Shown here: one piece after another, positions 26,840-39,292 of the stretch | Numbering within the stretch: position 1 is the first letter of the stretch | Layout: the number at the start of each line of letters is the position of its first letter | Origin: Dickeya poaceiphila | GTDB taxonomy: Bacteria; Pseudomonadota; Gammaproteobacteria; Enterobacterales; Enterobacteriaceae | Reading direction: 5' to 3' | Assembly: GCF_007858975.2 (NCBI RefSeq) | Contig: NZ_CP042220.2 | Span: 2,666,001 to 2,730,000, forward strand | DNA: 64,000 nucleotides | The notes under the pieces: generated by a model | The model's database searches: none | Seen by the model: the letters and a program-made list of their open reading frames with translations, nothing else | What the model was told of the DNA's origin: nothing | Translations under genes and position numbers: made by a program

Positions 26840-29011
26840 TCACGAAATCCCTTCAATTTCCCTGGCGGAAATCCCCATTCGCTGCATACGCGACAACAGC
26901 GTGGTGCGTTTAAGTCCAAGCCGGGCGGCAGCGCCTTTCGGGCCAGCGACGATACCGTTGGTTTCCCGCAATACCCGAATAATGCGTTCACGCTCGGACT
27001 CTTCGTCCGCATCCAATGGCCGCGATTTTCCAGCTTCAATTGGCGATGCGATGTCGTGGTGAGAGGGTTTTGGCACATCCAGCGGCGACAGATGGTGTTG
27101 TAGTTCATCCATCTGCAAATTAAGTGTGGTGCCACGCGTTAAGATAACCGCTCGCTCCACCACATTTTCCAGTTCCCGTACATTGCCGGGCCAGGGTAAA
27201 CGACTCAACTGACGCAGCATCTCGGATGGAATGCTGTCGATAGTGCGGTTCATTCGTCGGGCAATCTTACGGGTGAAAAATTTCACCAGCAGTGGAATGT
27301 CTTCCGGCCTCTCACGTAATGGTGGAATGACGATAGGGAACACATTGAGGCGATAATAGAGATCGCTACGGTATTCCCTATCCGCCACCATCTGTTTCAG
27401 GTCGCGGTTAGTCGCGGCAATCAACCGAACATCTACCGGAATGATTTTGCTGCCACCCAGCCGCTCTATCTCCCGCTCCTGAAGCACCCGCAGTAGTTTG
27501 GGTTGTAACTCCAGCGGAATATCTCCAACCTCATCCAGAAACAGCGTGCTGTTATCCGCCAGTTCAAACCGCCCCTGACGCTGGCTGGTCGCACCGGTAA
27601 ACGCCCCTTTTTCGTGCCCGAACAGATCGCTTTCCAACAGGCCAGAGGGAATAGCGGCGCAATTCATTTTCACCATGCGTTGTGATTTGCGCTGGCTCAG
27701 ACTATGAATGGCGCGGGCAATCAGCTCTTTACCGGTGCCGGTTTCTCCCAGAATCAGCACAGTACTGTCGCTGGCGGCCACCATCGCCACCTGCTCCAGT
27801 ACCTGTCGAATCGCTGCGCTACGGCCAATAATCTCGCCGAACTCGTCGCCACTGCGCTGATGGATATGTTCGGTCAGTTGTTCCGTCAGGTAGAAATTTT
27901 CATGGATCAATGAATCCTTCAGCCGGGTAATTTGCTCATACGCCAGCGCATTATCCAGCGCAATGGCGATACGTGCAGCAATCTGCTGTAACAACCGGAG
28001 ATCCGCCTCGCTGACTGCCAGCGGCGAGCGATGCGCCAGCTCCAGTACGCCCAGTGTCCGGTTACCGAATGCCAGCGGCAGCAGGCAGGCGTGAGACAAT
28101 GCACGATCAAACCACTGGCAAAGCGGACGAGGTTCGCTTGTGTTAAGGCGCTCCGTTACCTGTAGCAATTGCGGCTGATGTTGTGCCATGACGTCGTCAG
28201 CCAGCGTTTGCGCTCGCTCCACCTCGCCTTGCATCGTTTTCGGCGCACCAGACTGTGGGTAAACGGTAGCAAGATACTTCAGCGAACTCGCCTCCCCTTC
28301 ACCGTCCTTTAACACCAGTGCGATAAAATCGATGCCGAAGAAACGATGAATCTCGCGCGATACCTCCAACGCCAGCGCCTTCAGCTCCAGTTTGGAAATT
28401 ACGGTATTGGTGACATCCACCAGAATACGCAGGTGATCACGCTCATGGCGCAACCGCTCTTCTTCCTGCAGTACCTGTTCGCGCTCACGAATAGTTTCCA
28501 CGACCAGCGCCACTACCCCAGCCAACGCCTGAAAGAAATCCAGTTCGCTGTCGGTAAAGCGGCTGCCGTCGGTTTTGAGAAATTCCACTCCACCCAGCAC
28601 ACGATGAGTGCCACACAGCGGCAACTGGCAGTAGTCGCTTAATCCGATGTAGGCCGGCAGGTCAGTCAGGTGGGGAAAGTCGCGTTGAAAATGTGTCCGG
28701 TCGCAATGTAGCGCGGTCTGTGTACTCCACACCACGCCGCCAGGGCCACTGGCCAGCAGAATCGCTTCTTCGCTGCACTGAGTCTGCCCAGACTCACGAT
28801 CATGGCGGTAAAAATGCATCTGGTTATGCAACGGATCAAGCAGGACAAGGTTCACCCGGCCAAACCGCACCACCGAGAACGACATACCGTCAAGCGTCCG
28901 CAACAGGTCAGGTATCGTACGCTGTTGCAACAGCGACTGAGAAATTTTCAGCAAGGCGTCCTGCCACAAAATAGACAGCCGGGATGGGGAGTCTGTCAGT
29001 CGTGTTGCCAT
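26840..29011 (-). CDS. fhlA: sigma-54-dependent formate-sensing activator FhlA/HyfR
   Basis: Enhancer-binding protein (723 aa; E. coli FhlA 692). Two GAF-type sensory regions fill residues 1-370, a coiled segment links them to the AAA+ domain with Walker A GETGTGKE near residue 420 and the sigma-54 contact loop GAFTGA near 470, and the C-terminus carries a Fis-type HTH ([25 protein letters not shown]). FhlA binds formate and drives formate hydrogenlyase operons from sigma-54 promoters; two such promoters occur in this window. ATG 29011 is preferred, though GTG 29017 is possible. HyfR is the alternative name; the ending matches FhlA. Confidence 0.9.
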   Translation of the reverse strand: MATRLTDSPSRLSILWQDALLKISQSLLQQRTIPDLLRTLDGMSFSVVRFGRVNLVLLDPLHNQMHFYRHDRESGQTQCSEEAILLASGPGGVVWSTQTALHCDRTHFQRDFPHLTDLPAYIGLSDYCQLPLCGTHRVLGGVEFLKTDGSRFTDSELDFFQALAGVVALVVETIREREQVLQEEERLRHERDHLRILVDVTNTVISKLELKALALEVSREIHRFFGIDFIALVLKDGEGEASSLKYLATVYPQSGAPKTMQGEVERAQTLADDVMAQHQPQLLQVTERLNTSEPRPLCQWFDRALSHACLLPLAFGNRTLGVLELAHRSPLAVSEADLRLLQQIAARIAIALDNALAYEQITRLKDSLIHENFYLTEQLTEHIHQRSGDEFGEIIGRSAAIRQVLEQVAMVAASDSTVLILGETGTGKELIARAIHSLSQRKSQRMVKMNCAAIPSGLLESDLFGHEKGAFTGATSQRQGRFELADNSTLFLDEVGDIPLELQPKLLRVLQEREIERLGGSKIIPVDVRLIAATNRDLKQMVADREYRSDLYYRLNVFPIVIPPLRERPEDIPLLVKFFTRKIARRMNRTIDSIPSEMLRQLSRLPWPGNVRELENVVERAVILTRGTTLNLQMDELQHHLSPLDVPKPSHHDIASPIEAGKSRPLDADEESERERIIRVLRETNGIVAGPKGAAARLGLKRTTLLSRMQRMGISAREIEGIS

Positions 29012-29905
29012 AACCACCGTAATCCAAATTCCATAGATAGTGTGGGTGAATAGTGTAAGAGCTTCGGTGACGAAATGACACGCCGCCTCACCAATAGCTT
29101 GATCTGAATCGTGCTAAACCGGGGCAAACGGGCGATAACCGGTCACCCGATAAGCAGTCATAGTCACCACAGAGTGAATCATAAGATGAATTTATAATTT
29201 AGGGTGCATTTTATACATAAGGCACCATCGCAATTCAGCGAGTCAATATAGGGTTTCGCACCTTGATTTACCAGTAAACGCCTAACAAGCAGCAACACCA
29301 GAATCACACCAAAACAATAATTGAAACATTTGCAACCTAACCACACTCAATTTAAACAGGCCATTAAATTTACTGCTGTTTTATTCATGTGTAATACAGA
29401 TTTTTCAGTGCTCTACCGGATTCTATTTTTATGAATAAACGAAAGGGGGCGTTGTTTATTAATTATTCAGATCACCTGGCAATAATAACATCGCCAGTGG
29501 ATAAAAATGAGCTGACAACAGTTATTGGATTTATTACTGACTCAACCCAAGATATAAGAAAAAGTTATGTTTAATACAAAAACCATCTTGTCAACTGTCC
29601 TTGATAAAATAAAATACAAATAAAAATCAATTAATTATCAGAAATTACGAAGACACAGACCACTCGCCATTTACCTACAATCAATAAGGATACAGCCCAT
29701 TTTTGACCCCATTCAGTGATGTATTTCATTTTATTTGCAGAAAAAAAAGGCAAGTAATCGATTTCGTTGTAATATCCCGCGCGGCAGACACAACACCCCA
29801 TAAACAAATCAGAGTATCGGCTTGCTATGTCTCACGGCATCTCTGACCGCTACGCTGCAATAACACTGTGTGTTGTCTGGGTACATTCATTGACATGAGG
29901 TTTAT
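29012..29905. other. A+T-rich intergenic region, no gene seen
   Basis: About 890 bases between the divergent fhlA and DAACS symporter genes. Strongly A+T-rich with many stops on both strands; I find no supported gene, tRNA or repeat. It should hold the promoters for both flanking genes. Its length is unusual for this region and it may contain a small RNA or a decayed gene that cannot be recognised by eye. Confidence 0.5.
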
Positions 29906-31198
29906 ATGCAAAGGCAGAAGTTATTAATACAGATAATGCTGGCAATTGTGCTCGGTATTCTGATTGGCTGGGTATGCCACACTTATCTGGATGGCACACG
30001 AGCCAAGGAAGTGGCGTCTTACTTTAATATGGCTACCGATATTTTCCTGCGTCTGATCAAAATGATCATCGCACCGCTGGTGTTCGCCACCCTGGTTTCC
30101 GGTCTGGCCAGCATGGGGAACTCTTCTGCGGTGGGCCGCGTCGGCCTGAAAGCCATGACCTGGTTTATTACGGCGTCTTTCCTGTCGTTACTGATCGGCA
30201 TGATGCTGGCGAACTTCTTCCAGCCCGGCGTCGGCATGAATCTGGTCGCACCAGTCAACCACGTCACCACCGGTCTGAATACCGATGGTTTCACACTCAA
30301 GAACTTTATCAGCCATATCTTCCCGAAAAGTATCATAGAAGCGATGGCGAACAATGAAATCCTGCAGATTCTGGTGTTTTCGCTGTTCTTCGGTTCTGCT
30401 CTGGCTTATGTCAAACACCACCATAAGCAGGCCAACTTTATTCTCTCCACCATTGAAGAATTGGCCAAAGTGATGTTCCGCGTCACCGACTACGTGATGG
30501 CGCTGGCGCCTATCGCCGTCTTCGCTGCCATTGCGTCCGCCATTACGACACAGGGTTTGGGCTTGATTTATGACTTCGGCAAACTGATTGGCGAATTTTA
30601 TCTTGGTCTGGCGTTGCTGTGGGCGGTGTTGTTCCTGGTGGGTTACGCTTTCCTCGGCCGTTCCATCGCGGTGCTGGCGCGCCTGATTCGTGAACCCACC
30701 ATGCTGGCCTTCGCCACCGCCAGCAGCGAATCAGCCTACCCAAAAACCATGGACGCCCTGTCCCGTTTCGGTGTACCGAAGAAAATCACCAGTTTCGTGT
30801 TGCCGTTGGGTTATTCCTTTAACCTGGATGGCTCCATGATGTACCAGTCGTTCGCCATCCTGTTCATTGCTCAGGCGTACAACATTGACCTGAGCTTCAC
30901 CCAGCAGATCCTGATCCTGCTGACGCTGATGATCACCAGTAAAGGGATGGCGGGTGTCGCACGTGCTTCCGTGGTAGTGGTCGCCGCGACCCTGCCGATG
31001 TTCAACTTGCCGGAAGCCGGTATTCTGCTGATTCTTGGCATCGACCAGTTCCTGGATATGGGCCGTACCGCGACTAACGTTATCGGCAACAGTATCTCTA
31101 CCGCCGTGGTGGCTAGCCTGGAAAAAGGCATCACCGACGATGAAGAGGATCTGGCAGAGGCGGAAGTCACACTACAGCAGGCCAGACAAGACGCCTGA
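29906..31198 (+). CDS. dicarboxylate/amino acid:cation symporter (DAACS family)
   Basis: Polytopic inner-membrane symporter (430 aa) of the GltP/GltT/DctA superfamily, with about eight membrane segments and two re-entrant loops. Motifs: FATASSESAYPKTMDAL (serine-rich loop), LPLGYSFNLDGSMMYQ, SKGMAGVARAS and DQFLDMGRTATNVIGN. It is clearly diverged from GltP at 7712. Substrate unknown, probably an acidic amino acid or C4-dicarboxylate; the nearby aspartate racemase gene suggests an aspartate-like compound. SD GAGG precedes ATG by five or six bases. A terminator follows. Confidence 0.88.
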   Translation: MQRQKLLIQIMLAIVLGILIGWVCHTYLDGTRAKEVASYFNMATDIFLRLIKMIIAPLVFATLVSGLASMGNSSAVGRVGLKAMTWFITASFLSLLIGMMLANFFQPGVGMNLVAPVNHVTTGLNTDGFTLKNFISHIFPKSIIEAMANNEILQILVFSLFFGSALAYVKHHHKQANFILSTIEELAKVMFRVTDYVMALAPIAVFAAIASAITTQGLGLIYDFGKLIGEFYLGLALLWAVLFLVGYAFLGRSIAVLARLIREPTMLAFATASSESAYPKTMDALSRFGVPKKITSFVLPLGYSFNLDGSMMYQSFAILFIAQAYNIDLSFTQQILILLTLMITSKGMAGVARASVVVVAATLPMFNLPEAGILLILGIDQFLDMGRTATNVIGNSISTAVVASLEKGITDDEEDLAEAEVTLQQARQDA

Positions 31199-31223
31199 AC
31201 CACACGGAATCATACGATACACG

Positions 31224-31248
31224 CAGCGGCCATCTGGCCGCTGTTTTT
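31224..31248 (+). terminator. rho-independent terminator of the symporter gene
   Basis: Perfect 8-bp stem CAGCGGCC/GGCCGCTG, loop ATCT, followed by five T. It sits 26 bases after the symporter stop and touches the end of the convergent LysR gene. Confidence 0.85.
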
Positions 31249-32141
31249 CATTGCGCTGAGCGCAACGCCGTCATCGCCCGCCAGAATGACTCCGATGCCA
31301 CATTAAGCCGTGCATCCAGCCGATATAGATAGACCTGCATTTTCATCACTGCGTTATCCAGCTTCAGCACGGTCAGCTCCTTGTGCGCCAGTTCATCGCG
31401 GATCGCGTAGTCCGGCAGCCAGGCAATACCGTGGCCCTGCTTCACCATGCGTTTAAGCAAGTCACTCATTGAGGAGACAAAACTGACGGTAAAACGCTCA
31501 GATGACAGCGTGGAAAGATAACGGTTGACCTGACGCCCCATGTAACTGGTGTCGGTGTAGTTGAGCAACGGCAGCATGGCAGCACGGGCATCAAACCGCG
31601 GTTTGCCAGACGCGTCGCAGGCACAAACCGGGTACAAGGTGGAGTCCATGATGTGGGTATGGCGAAACGGCTCAGACATCAGTTCCTCGTTATAAAACGA
31701 GAAAATAAAATCGCTGCGCCCTTCCTTCAGGTTGAGTACCGCGTCATCCACGTCAATTGATTCAACATAGAAGATTTTTTCCTGCACATCCGGCACGGCG
31801 TTGAGCAATTCAGGCATCACAAACACCGACAGAGAATGCGCCGCCGCAATGGTAATCTTGTTTTTGTAGTGGCTGCCGCCGTGCAGTTTATGAATCTGAT
31901 ATTCCAGATCGTCGAGGGTATTGCGGATATGAGCGTGAAAAATCTTGCCCTGCTCGGTCAGTTGCAGCGGCTGTGCGCCGCGGTCAAACATATCAAATCC
32001 CACCGCCTCTTCCAGCGCACGAATACGCCGGCTGAACGACGACTGAGAAATGTTTCGCGTCTCGGCTGCCAGCGTAAAACTACGGTGTTCCTCCAGGGCA
32101 AGAAAATCATATAACCATTTGGTTTCAATATTATTTAACAT
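31248..32141 (-). CDS. LysR-type regulator, HypT (YjiE)-like
   Basis: LysR-family protein (297 aa). The N-terminus IETKWLYDFLALEEHRSFTLAAETRNISQSSFSRRIRALEEAVG and the HSLS, IDVDDAV and YMGRQVNR stretches resemble E. coli HypT/YjiE, the hypochlorite-responsive regulator. In this position, divergent from an aspartate racemase gene and convergent with a DAACS symporter, it more likely controls amino-acid or dicarboxylate use; orthology to HypT is uncertain. ATG 32141 (MLNNIETKW) is chosen over the ORF start at 32207 by family alignment. Confidence 0.82.
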   Translation of the reverse strand: MLNNIETKWLYDFLALEEHRSFTLAAETRNISQSSFSRRIRALEEAVGFDMFDRGAQPLQLTEQGKIFHAHIRNTLDDLEYQIHKLHGGSHYKNKITIAAAHSLSVFVMPELLNAVPDVQEKIFYVESIDVDDAVLNLKEGRSDFIFSFYNEELMSEPFRHTHIMDSTLYPVCACDASGKPRFDARAAMLPLLNYTDTSYMGRQVNRYLSTLSSERFTVSFVSSMSDLLKRMVKQGHGIAWLPDYAIRDELAHKELTVLKLDNAVMKMQVYLYRLDARLNVASESFWRAMTALRSAQ

Positions 32142-32292
32142 TGTTAGACGCCTTTCAGAAAAACGCATGATATGCATAATACCAACCAAATTATGCAGAA
32201 AATACATAGCTGATGGGAATTTCGCAATTCACATTTTCGGGCGCTGTGCGATGATTTTTCCACTCCAACCGACCCTTAACGAGGCGGAAAAC

Positions 32293-33009
32293 ATGAACCC
32301 TGTAATTGGTATTCTTGGCGGCATGGGACCAGGTGCGACCGTGGATGCTATGCAAAAACTTATCCGGAATACCCCAGCTCGCAAGGATCAGGAACACATT
32401 CCGATGATAGCCGTGTCTATCCCGGATATTCCCGACCGCACCCAGTGTATTCTCAATCACAGCCCGTCACCGCTGAAGAAAATGGTTGAGTACATGCGGA
32501 TTCTGGAAAACGCAGGGGTCACCTGCATCATCATCCCCTGCAATACCGCGCACTACTGGTTCGACGATTTGAAGCGGCATACCCAGGTGGACATGATCAG
32601 TATTATTGACGCGACCTGCCAGCAAGTGACCGAACAGCACATCCGGCACGTTGCCATTCTGGCCACCACCGCCACCGTGCGCGGCGAGATTTACCAGCGC
32701 GCGCTGGCCAGCCAGCAGGTAGACTGCACCTTACCCACCAGCGAGCAGCAGGATGCGGTGATGAACAGCATCTACGCTTACAAGGCTGGCGATATTGCCC
32801 AGGCCAGAACCTTATTGCTGCCGGTAGTCGCCTCGCTACATCAACAGGGAGTAGCAAAAATCATTCTGGGTTGCACCGAACTACCACTCATTCTGGAGAC
32901 GGAGGTGAGCACCACACCTGATGCTTATCTGGATGCCACCGACGCGCTGATCAAAAAAGCCATCGACTGGTATTATCAGCAGGTGACGCACCCGCCGGTT
33001 GCCGCATAA
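32293..33009 (+). CDS. aspartate racemase family protein (238 aa)
   Basis: PLP-independent Asp/Glu racemase with both catalytic cysteine motifs: [12 protein letters not shown] in the first half and LGCTELPLIL in the second, plus N-terminal GGMGPGATVDAMQ. It interconverts acidic amino-acid enantiomers, aspartate being the usual substrate of this branch. ATG 32293 is chosen because it gives the family N-terminus (MNPVIGILGG) and has GAGG upstream; ORFs from 32050 would overlap the divergent regulator. It is a clear paralogue of 1302-2033, again near a DAACS symporter. Confidence 0.88.
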   Translation: MNPVIGILGGMGPGATVDAMQKLIRNTPARKDQEHIPMIAVSIPDIPDRTQCILNHSPSPLKKMVEYMRILENAGVTCIIIPCNTAHYWFDDLKRHTQVDMISIIDATCQQVTEQHIRHVAILATTATVRGEIYQRALASQQVDCTLPTSEQQDAVMNSIYAYKAGDIAQARTLLLPVVASLHQQGVAKIILGCTELPLILETEVSTTPDAYLDATDALIKKAIDWYYQQVTHPPVAA

Positions 33010-33047
33010 TTTTTCTCTGTTACCCACAGTATGACATCACCAGCATT

Positions 33048-33070
33048 TGTTATGATTACGCCAGATAACA
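33048..33070. promoter_or_regulatory. inverted repeat upstream of lacI
   Basis: TGTTAT-N11-ATAACA lies 27 bases before the lacI start. The left arm preceded by T (TTGTTAT) equals the half-site of the lac operator in reverse, so weak autoregulation is conceivable. It also overlaps a possible -10 box (TATGAT, 33051-33056). Confidence 0.3.
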
Positions 33071-33096
33071 CTGTAGGGGCTGATTAACAGAGAACC

Positions 33097-34170
33097 ATGA
33101 AAGCGAAACCAGTAACGCTCAATGACGTGGCGGCTTATGCCGGAGTGTCGTATCAAACCGTCTCACGGGTGCTGAATCAGGCACCTCATGTCTCTGTCAG
33201 TACAAGGGAAAAAGTGGAACAGGCGATGGCGGCACTCCACTACATCCCCAACCGGGTGGCACAGCAACTGGCACGTCGTAGCACCACCACCATCGGGCTG
33301 GCAACAATCGACCTGTCGCTGCACGCGCCTTCCCAGATTGCCGCCGCCATTAAAACCACCGCCAGCGAACTGGGATTCAACGTCGTGATTTCAATGCTAC
33401 GTTCCAGCGATGGCAATGACGCCCAGTGTGCCGTAAATGAACTGCTGTCGCAGCGGGTGGACGGCGTCATTATCAACGTACCGCTGGAACAAGAGACGGC
33501 AGAGCAAATCCACCAGTTGTGCGACACCACGCCGGCACTGTTTCTTGATACGCCCCCTACCGCCACTCTGCCAAGCGTGATGTTCGACCCACAACAGGGC
33601 ACAAAACTGGCTATCGATCATCTGGTAGAGCTAGGTCATCGGCGAATTGCATTACTCACCGGACCACAAAGCTCCGTTTCTGCGCGGCTGCGTTTCGAAG
33701 GGTGGCAAAAGGCATTGGCCGAGCACCTGCTGACGCCTTGCGCGATTGCCGAAGGCGACTGGAGCGCCAGTGCCGGTTATCAGCAGGCACATCTGCTGCT
33801 GGCGAACCCGGTTCGTCCGACTGCGATTGCCGTCGCCAACGATCAAATGGCACTGGGCGTGCTACGAGCCATCCACGAATATGGCCTGCGCGTACCGGAA
33901 CAGATCTCGGTGATCGGTTTTGACGATACCCGCGACAGCGCCTATTTTCAGCCGCCGTTGACTACCATCCGTCAGGATTTCCGGCAACTGGGGCGGGAAA
34001 GTGTCAACCGGCTGCTGGAATGCCTGCAACACTCGCAGACCCCAGCCCCGTTGCGGCTGAAAACCACGCTGATTCCCCGTCAGACCACCGCAGCCTGGCG
34101 GCCTTCCACCTTGTCGCCCAAAGATGTCGCACAACAGCTGATTACACTGGCGCGACAACTACAGCGCTAA
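33097..34170 (+). CDS. lacI: lac repressor LacI
   Basis: LacI-family repressor (357 aa; E. coli LacI 360). The N-terminal HTH with recognition helix SYQTVSRVLNQ and hinge helix (NRVAQQLARRSTTTIG) is followed by the periplasmic-binding-like core; SLHAPSQIAAAIK, SVSARLRFEGW, VANDQMALGVLRAI and GFDDTRDS align with E. coli LacI. The C-terminal leucine-rich tail (DVAQQLITLARQLQR) resembles the LacI tetramerisation helix, so looping between two operators is possible. It represses lacZ downstream, where two lac operators are visible. Confidence 0.93.
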   Translation: MKAKPVTLNDVAAYAGVSYQTVSRVLNQAPHVSVSTREKVEQAMAALHYIPNRVAQQLARRSTTTIGLATIDLSLHAPSQIAAAIKTTASELGFNVVISMLRSSDGNDAQCAVNELLSQRVDGVIINVPLEQETAEQIHQLCDTTPALFLDTPPTATLPSVMFDPQQGTKLAIDHLVELGHRRIALLTGPQSSVSARLRFEGWQKALAEHLLTPCAIAEGDWSASAGYQQAHLLLANPVRPTAIAVANDQMALGVLRAIHEYGLRVPEQISVIGFDDTRDSAYFQPPLTTIRQDFRQLGRESVNRLLECLQHSQTPAPLRLKTTLIPRQTTAAWRPSTLSPKDVAQQLITLARQLQR

Positions 34171-34183
34171 TCCATCCTCCCGC

Positions 34184-34220
34184 GACGCCGGTTTTGTGAT
34201 CAACACCACTTTCCGGCGTC
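34184..34220 (+). terminator. hairpin between lacI and lacZ, with CRP-like half-site in the loop
   Basis: GACGCCGG/CCGGCGTC form an 8-bp stem 13 bases after the lacI stop. The loop contains TGTGA at 34195-34199, a CRP half-site with a poor second half (CCACT). It could terminate lacI transcription, but no T tract follows. The CRP assignment is weak. Confidence 0.4.
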
Positions 34221-34266
34221 TCTACACTTTACTCCCCGTCTGCAAGCCGCGATCCTGCCAATAAAG

Positions 34267-34283
34267 TTGTGAGCGAATAACAA
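34267..34283 (+). promoter_or_regulatory. lac operator O1
   Basis: TTGTGAGCGAATAACAA differs by one base from the E. coli O1 core TTGTGAGCGGATAACAA. It lies 69 bases before the lacZ ATG, between lacI and lacZ. Confidence 0.92.
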
Positions 34284-34333
34284 ATCTTGTTTATCCGCCT
34301 GTCAGGCTCTTTCGGCCACCCACTTTCAGTTAA

Positions 34334-37459
<3,126 letters not shown>

Positions 37460-37465
37460 TCCCTT

Positions 37466-37497
37466 CAGGCTGGCGGCATCACCTTGCTGCCAGCCTG
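37466..37497 (+). terminator. terminator of lacZ
   Basis: CAGGCTGGCGGCA/TGCTGCCAGCCTG form a 13-bp stem with one G-T pair and a six-base loop, seven bases after the lacZ stop. The following T content is modest. Confidence 0.75.
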
Positions 37498-37611
37498 CTG
37501 TTCTAACACCGCAACACCGTGTAAAGCCCGGCTCAATCACGATGAACGTGTGAAAAAACCAGCATATTGCGCATTACCTCACCAAACGCGTAAAAAATGT
37601 GGTTTACACCT

Positions 37612-37640
37612 TTGACATGCACGATAGACCCCGTTATTAT
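37612..37640 (+). promoter_or_regulatory. sigma-70 promoter of tRNA-Asn
   Basis: TTGACA and TATTAT with a 17-base spacer, followed by a GC-rich discriminator (GCGCCCC) typical of stringently controlled stable-RNA promoters. The tRNA starts 18 bases downstream of the -10 box. Confidence 0.88.
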
Positions 37641-37658
37641 GCGCCCCGTTCAAGCAAT

Positions 37659-37734
37659 TCCTCTGTAGTTCAGTCGGTAGAACGGCGGACTGTTAATCCG
37701 TATGTCACTGGTTCGAGTCCAGTCAGAGGAGCCA
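37659..37734 (+). tRNA. tRNA-Asn (anticodon GUU)
   Basis: 76-nt cloverleaf with acceptor stem TCCTCTG/CAGAGGA, encoded GCCA 3' end, anticodon GTT at 37692-37694 and T-loop GTTCGAGTC. Its 3' end is the attachment site of the island that follows, duplicated at 50036-50052. The tRNA remains intact. Confidence 0.97.
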
Positions 37735-37735
37735 A
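37719..37735. repeat. left attachment repeat of the tRNA-Asn island
   Basis: CCAGTCAGAGGAGCCAA, the 3' end of tRNA-Asn plus one base, recurs exactly at 50036-50052. The pair brackets a P4-type integrase gene and 12.3 kb of accessory DNA. Confidence 0.88.
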
Positions 37736-37895
37736 ATTCTTGTTTTCATGCGGCTTTGCGAATCCTTATATGATTCGGATTCAATAAGTTAGCGTGAAAT
37801 ATCTTCCCGATGCATTTTCAGTTTTCCCTCTGCATCGGGAGAATTTGGTGGTCAGATTTGGGGTCAGGTTGGTTCGATGACGGAGTGACCCCCAC

Positions 37896-39191
37896 ATGTC
37901 TCTTAATGATTCAAAAATCCGCAACGTAAAATCCTTAGCAAAACCTTTCAAAGTATCTGATTCACACGGTTTGTACCTGCTGGTTAATCCCGGTGGTTCG
38001 CGTCTCTGGTATCTCAAATATCGCATCAACGGAAAAGAATCCCGTCTTGGCTTAGGTGCCTACCCCGATGTGTCGCTGGCTGAGGCGCGTCAACAGCGTG
38101 ACGGCATCCGTAAACTGCTGGCGCAGAATATCAACCCCGCACACCAGCGAGCGGCAAAAAAAGCACCCCGCTCACCAGAAAAATCATTCAGGGACGTAGC
38201 GCTGGACTGGCACAAGAGCAACCGGACATGGTCGGAGAACCATGCCGCCCGTCTGCTTGCCAGCATGAACAACCATATCTTTCCGGTCATCGGGCACCTG
38301 CCTGTTACGGAGCTGAACCCCCGTCATTTCATCAGCCTGCTGAAAGGCATCGAGAAAAAAGGGCTGCTGGAAGTGGCGTCCCGTACCCGGCAGCACCTGT
38401 GCAACATCATGCGCCATGCCGTGCATCAGGAACTGATTGAAAATAATCCGGCGGCCAGTCTGGACGGTATTATCGCCCCATCTGTTAAACGCCACTACCC
38501 TGCCCTGCCGCTGGAGCAACTACCGGAACTGTTGACTCAGATTGAGGACTACCAGCAAGGACGGGAATTAACCCGGCTGGCCGTATCGCTCACCCTGCAT
38601 CTGTTTATCCGCTCCAGCGAACTGCGTTTTGCCCGCTGGTCGGAAATTGATTTCAGAAACCACATCTGGACTATTCCCGCCACCCGTGAAGCTATCCCCG
38701 GCGTGCGTTATTCCGGGCGTGGCGCGAAAATGCGTACCCCGCATATCGTTCCCCTCTCCCGTCAGTCCATCTCTATTTTGAAACAGATACGGAACATATC
38801 CGGGCATCAGGTGCTGGTATTCCCCGGTGATCACAATCCATATAAGCCGATGTGCGAAAACACGGTCAATAAAGCGTTGCGTCTGATGGGTTATGACACC
38901 AAAAATGACATCTGCGGCCACGGATTTCGGGCAATGGCTTGCAGCGCCCTGATGGAATCCGGCATGTGGTCACAAGATGCAGTTGAGCGCCAGATGAGCC
39001 ATCAGGAACGCAACAGCGTGCGAGCGGCGTACATCCATAAAGCGGAATATCTGGATGCCCGAAAAGCGATGATGCAATGGTGGTCTGATTATCTGGATAT
39101 GAACCGGGAAAGATACGTTGCACCCTATGTTTATGCGCAAGAATGCAGGGAAGACGTGCTTGAGTTATTTCGAAGCAAGAAGATTCATTAG
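37896..39191 (+). CDS. P4-type tyrosine integrase
   Basis: Site-specific recombinase (431 aa) with an N-terminal arm-binding DUF4102 domain (VSDSHGLYLLVNPGGSRLWYLKYR), a core-binding SAM-like domain around residues 95-195 and a C-terminal catalytic domain. Catalytic residues are present: Arg in RSSELRFARW (near 239), HGFR (near 341), MSHQ histidine and the nucleophilic Tyr in AAYIHK (near 378). It sits about 160 bases from tRNA-Asn and probably recombines the 17-bp repeats. Gene appears intact; no excisionase partner other than the broken alpA is visible. Confidence 0.93.
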   Translation: MSLNDSKIRNVKSLAKPFKVSDSHGLYLLVNPGGSRLWYLKYRINGKESRLGLGAYPDVSLAEARQQRDGIRKLLAQNINPAHQRAAKKAPRSPEKSFRDVALDWHKSNRTWSENHAARLLASMNNHIFPVIGHLPVTELNPRHFISLLKGIEKKGLLEVASRTRQHLCNIMRHAVHQELIENNPAASLDGIIAPSVKRHYPALPLEQLPELLTQIEDYQQGRELTRLAVSLTLHLFIRSSELRFARWSEIDFRNHIWTIPATREAIPGVRYSGRGAKMRTPHIVPLSRQSISILKQIRNISGHQVLVFPGDHNPYKPMCENTVNKALRLMGYDTKNDICGHGFRAMACSALMESGMWSQDAVERQMSHQERNSVRAAYIHKAEYLDARKAMMQWWSDYLDMNRERYVAPYVYAQECREDVLELFRSKKIH

Positions 39192-39292
39192 GATTAGGCT
39201 CTGCCCTTTAGTTTGACAGCCGATTTAAAAATAGGCTCATCGCAAATCAGCGTGAGCCATAAATAATCCCCGGAAAAGATGGGGCCTGTTCA

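Noticed and set aside
29012..29905. Hidden gene in the long fhlA-symporter gap
   Set aside because: Very A+T-rich with frequent stops in all frames and no ribosome-binding site plus open frame; a small RNA cannot be excluded but is not supported.
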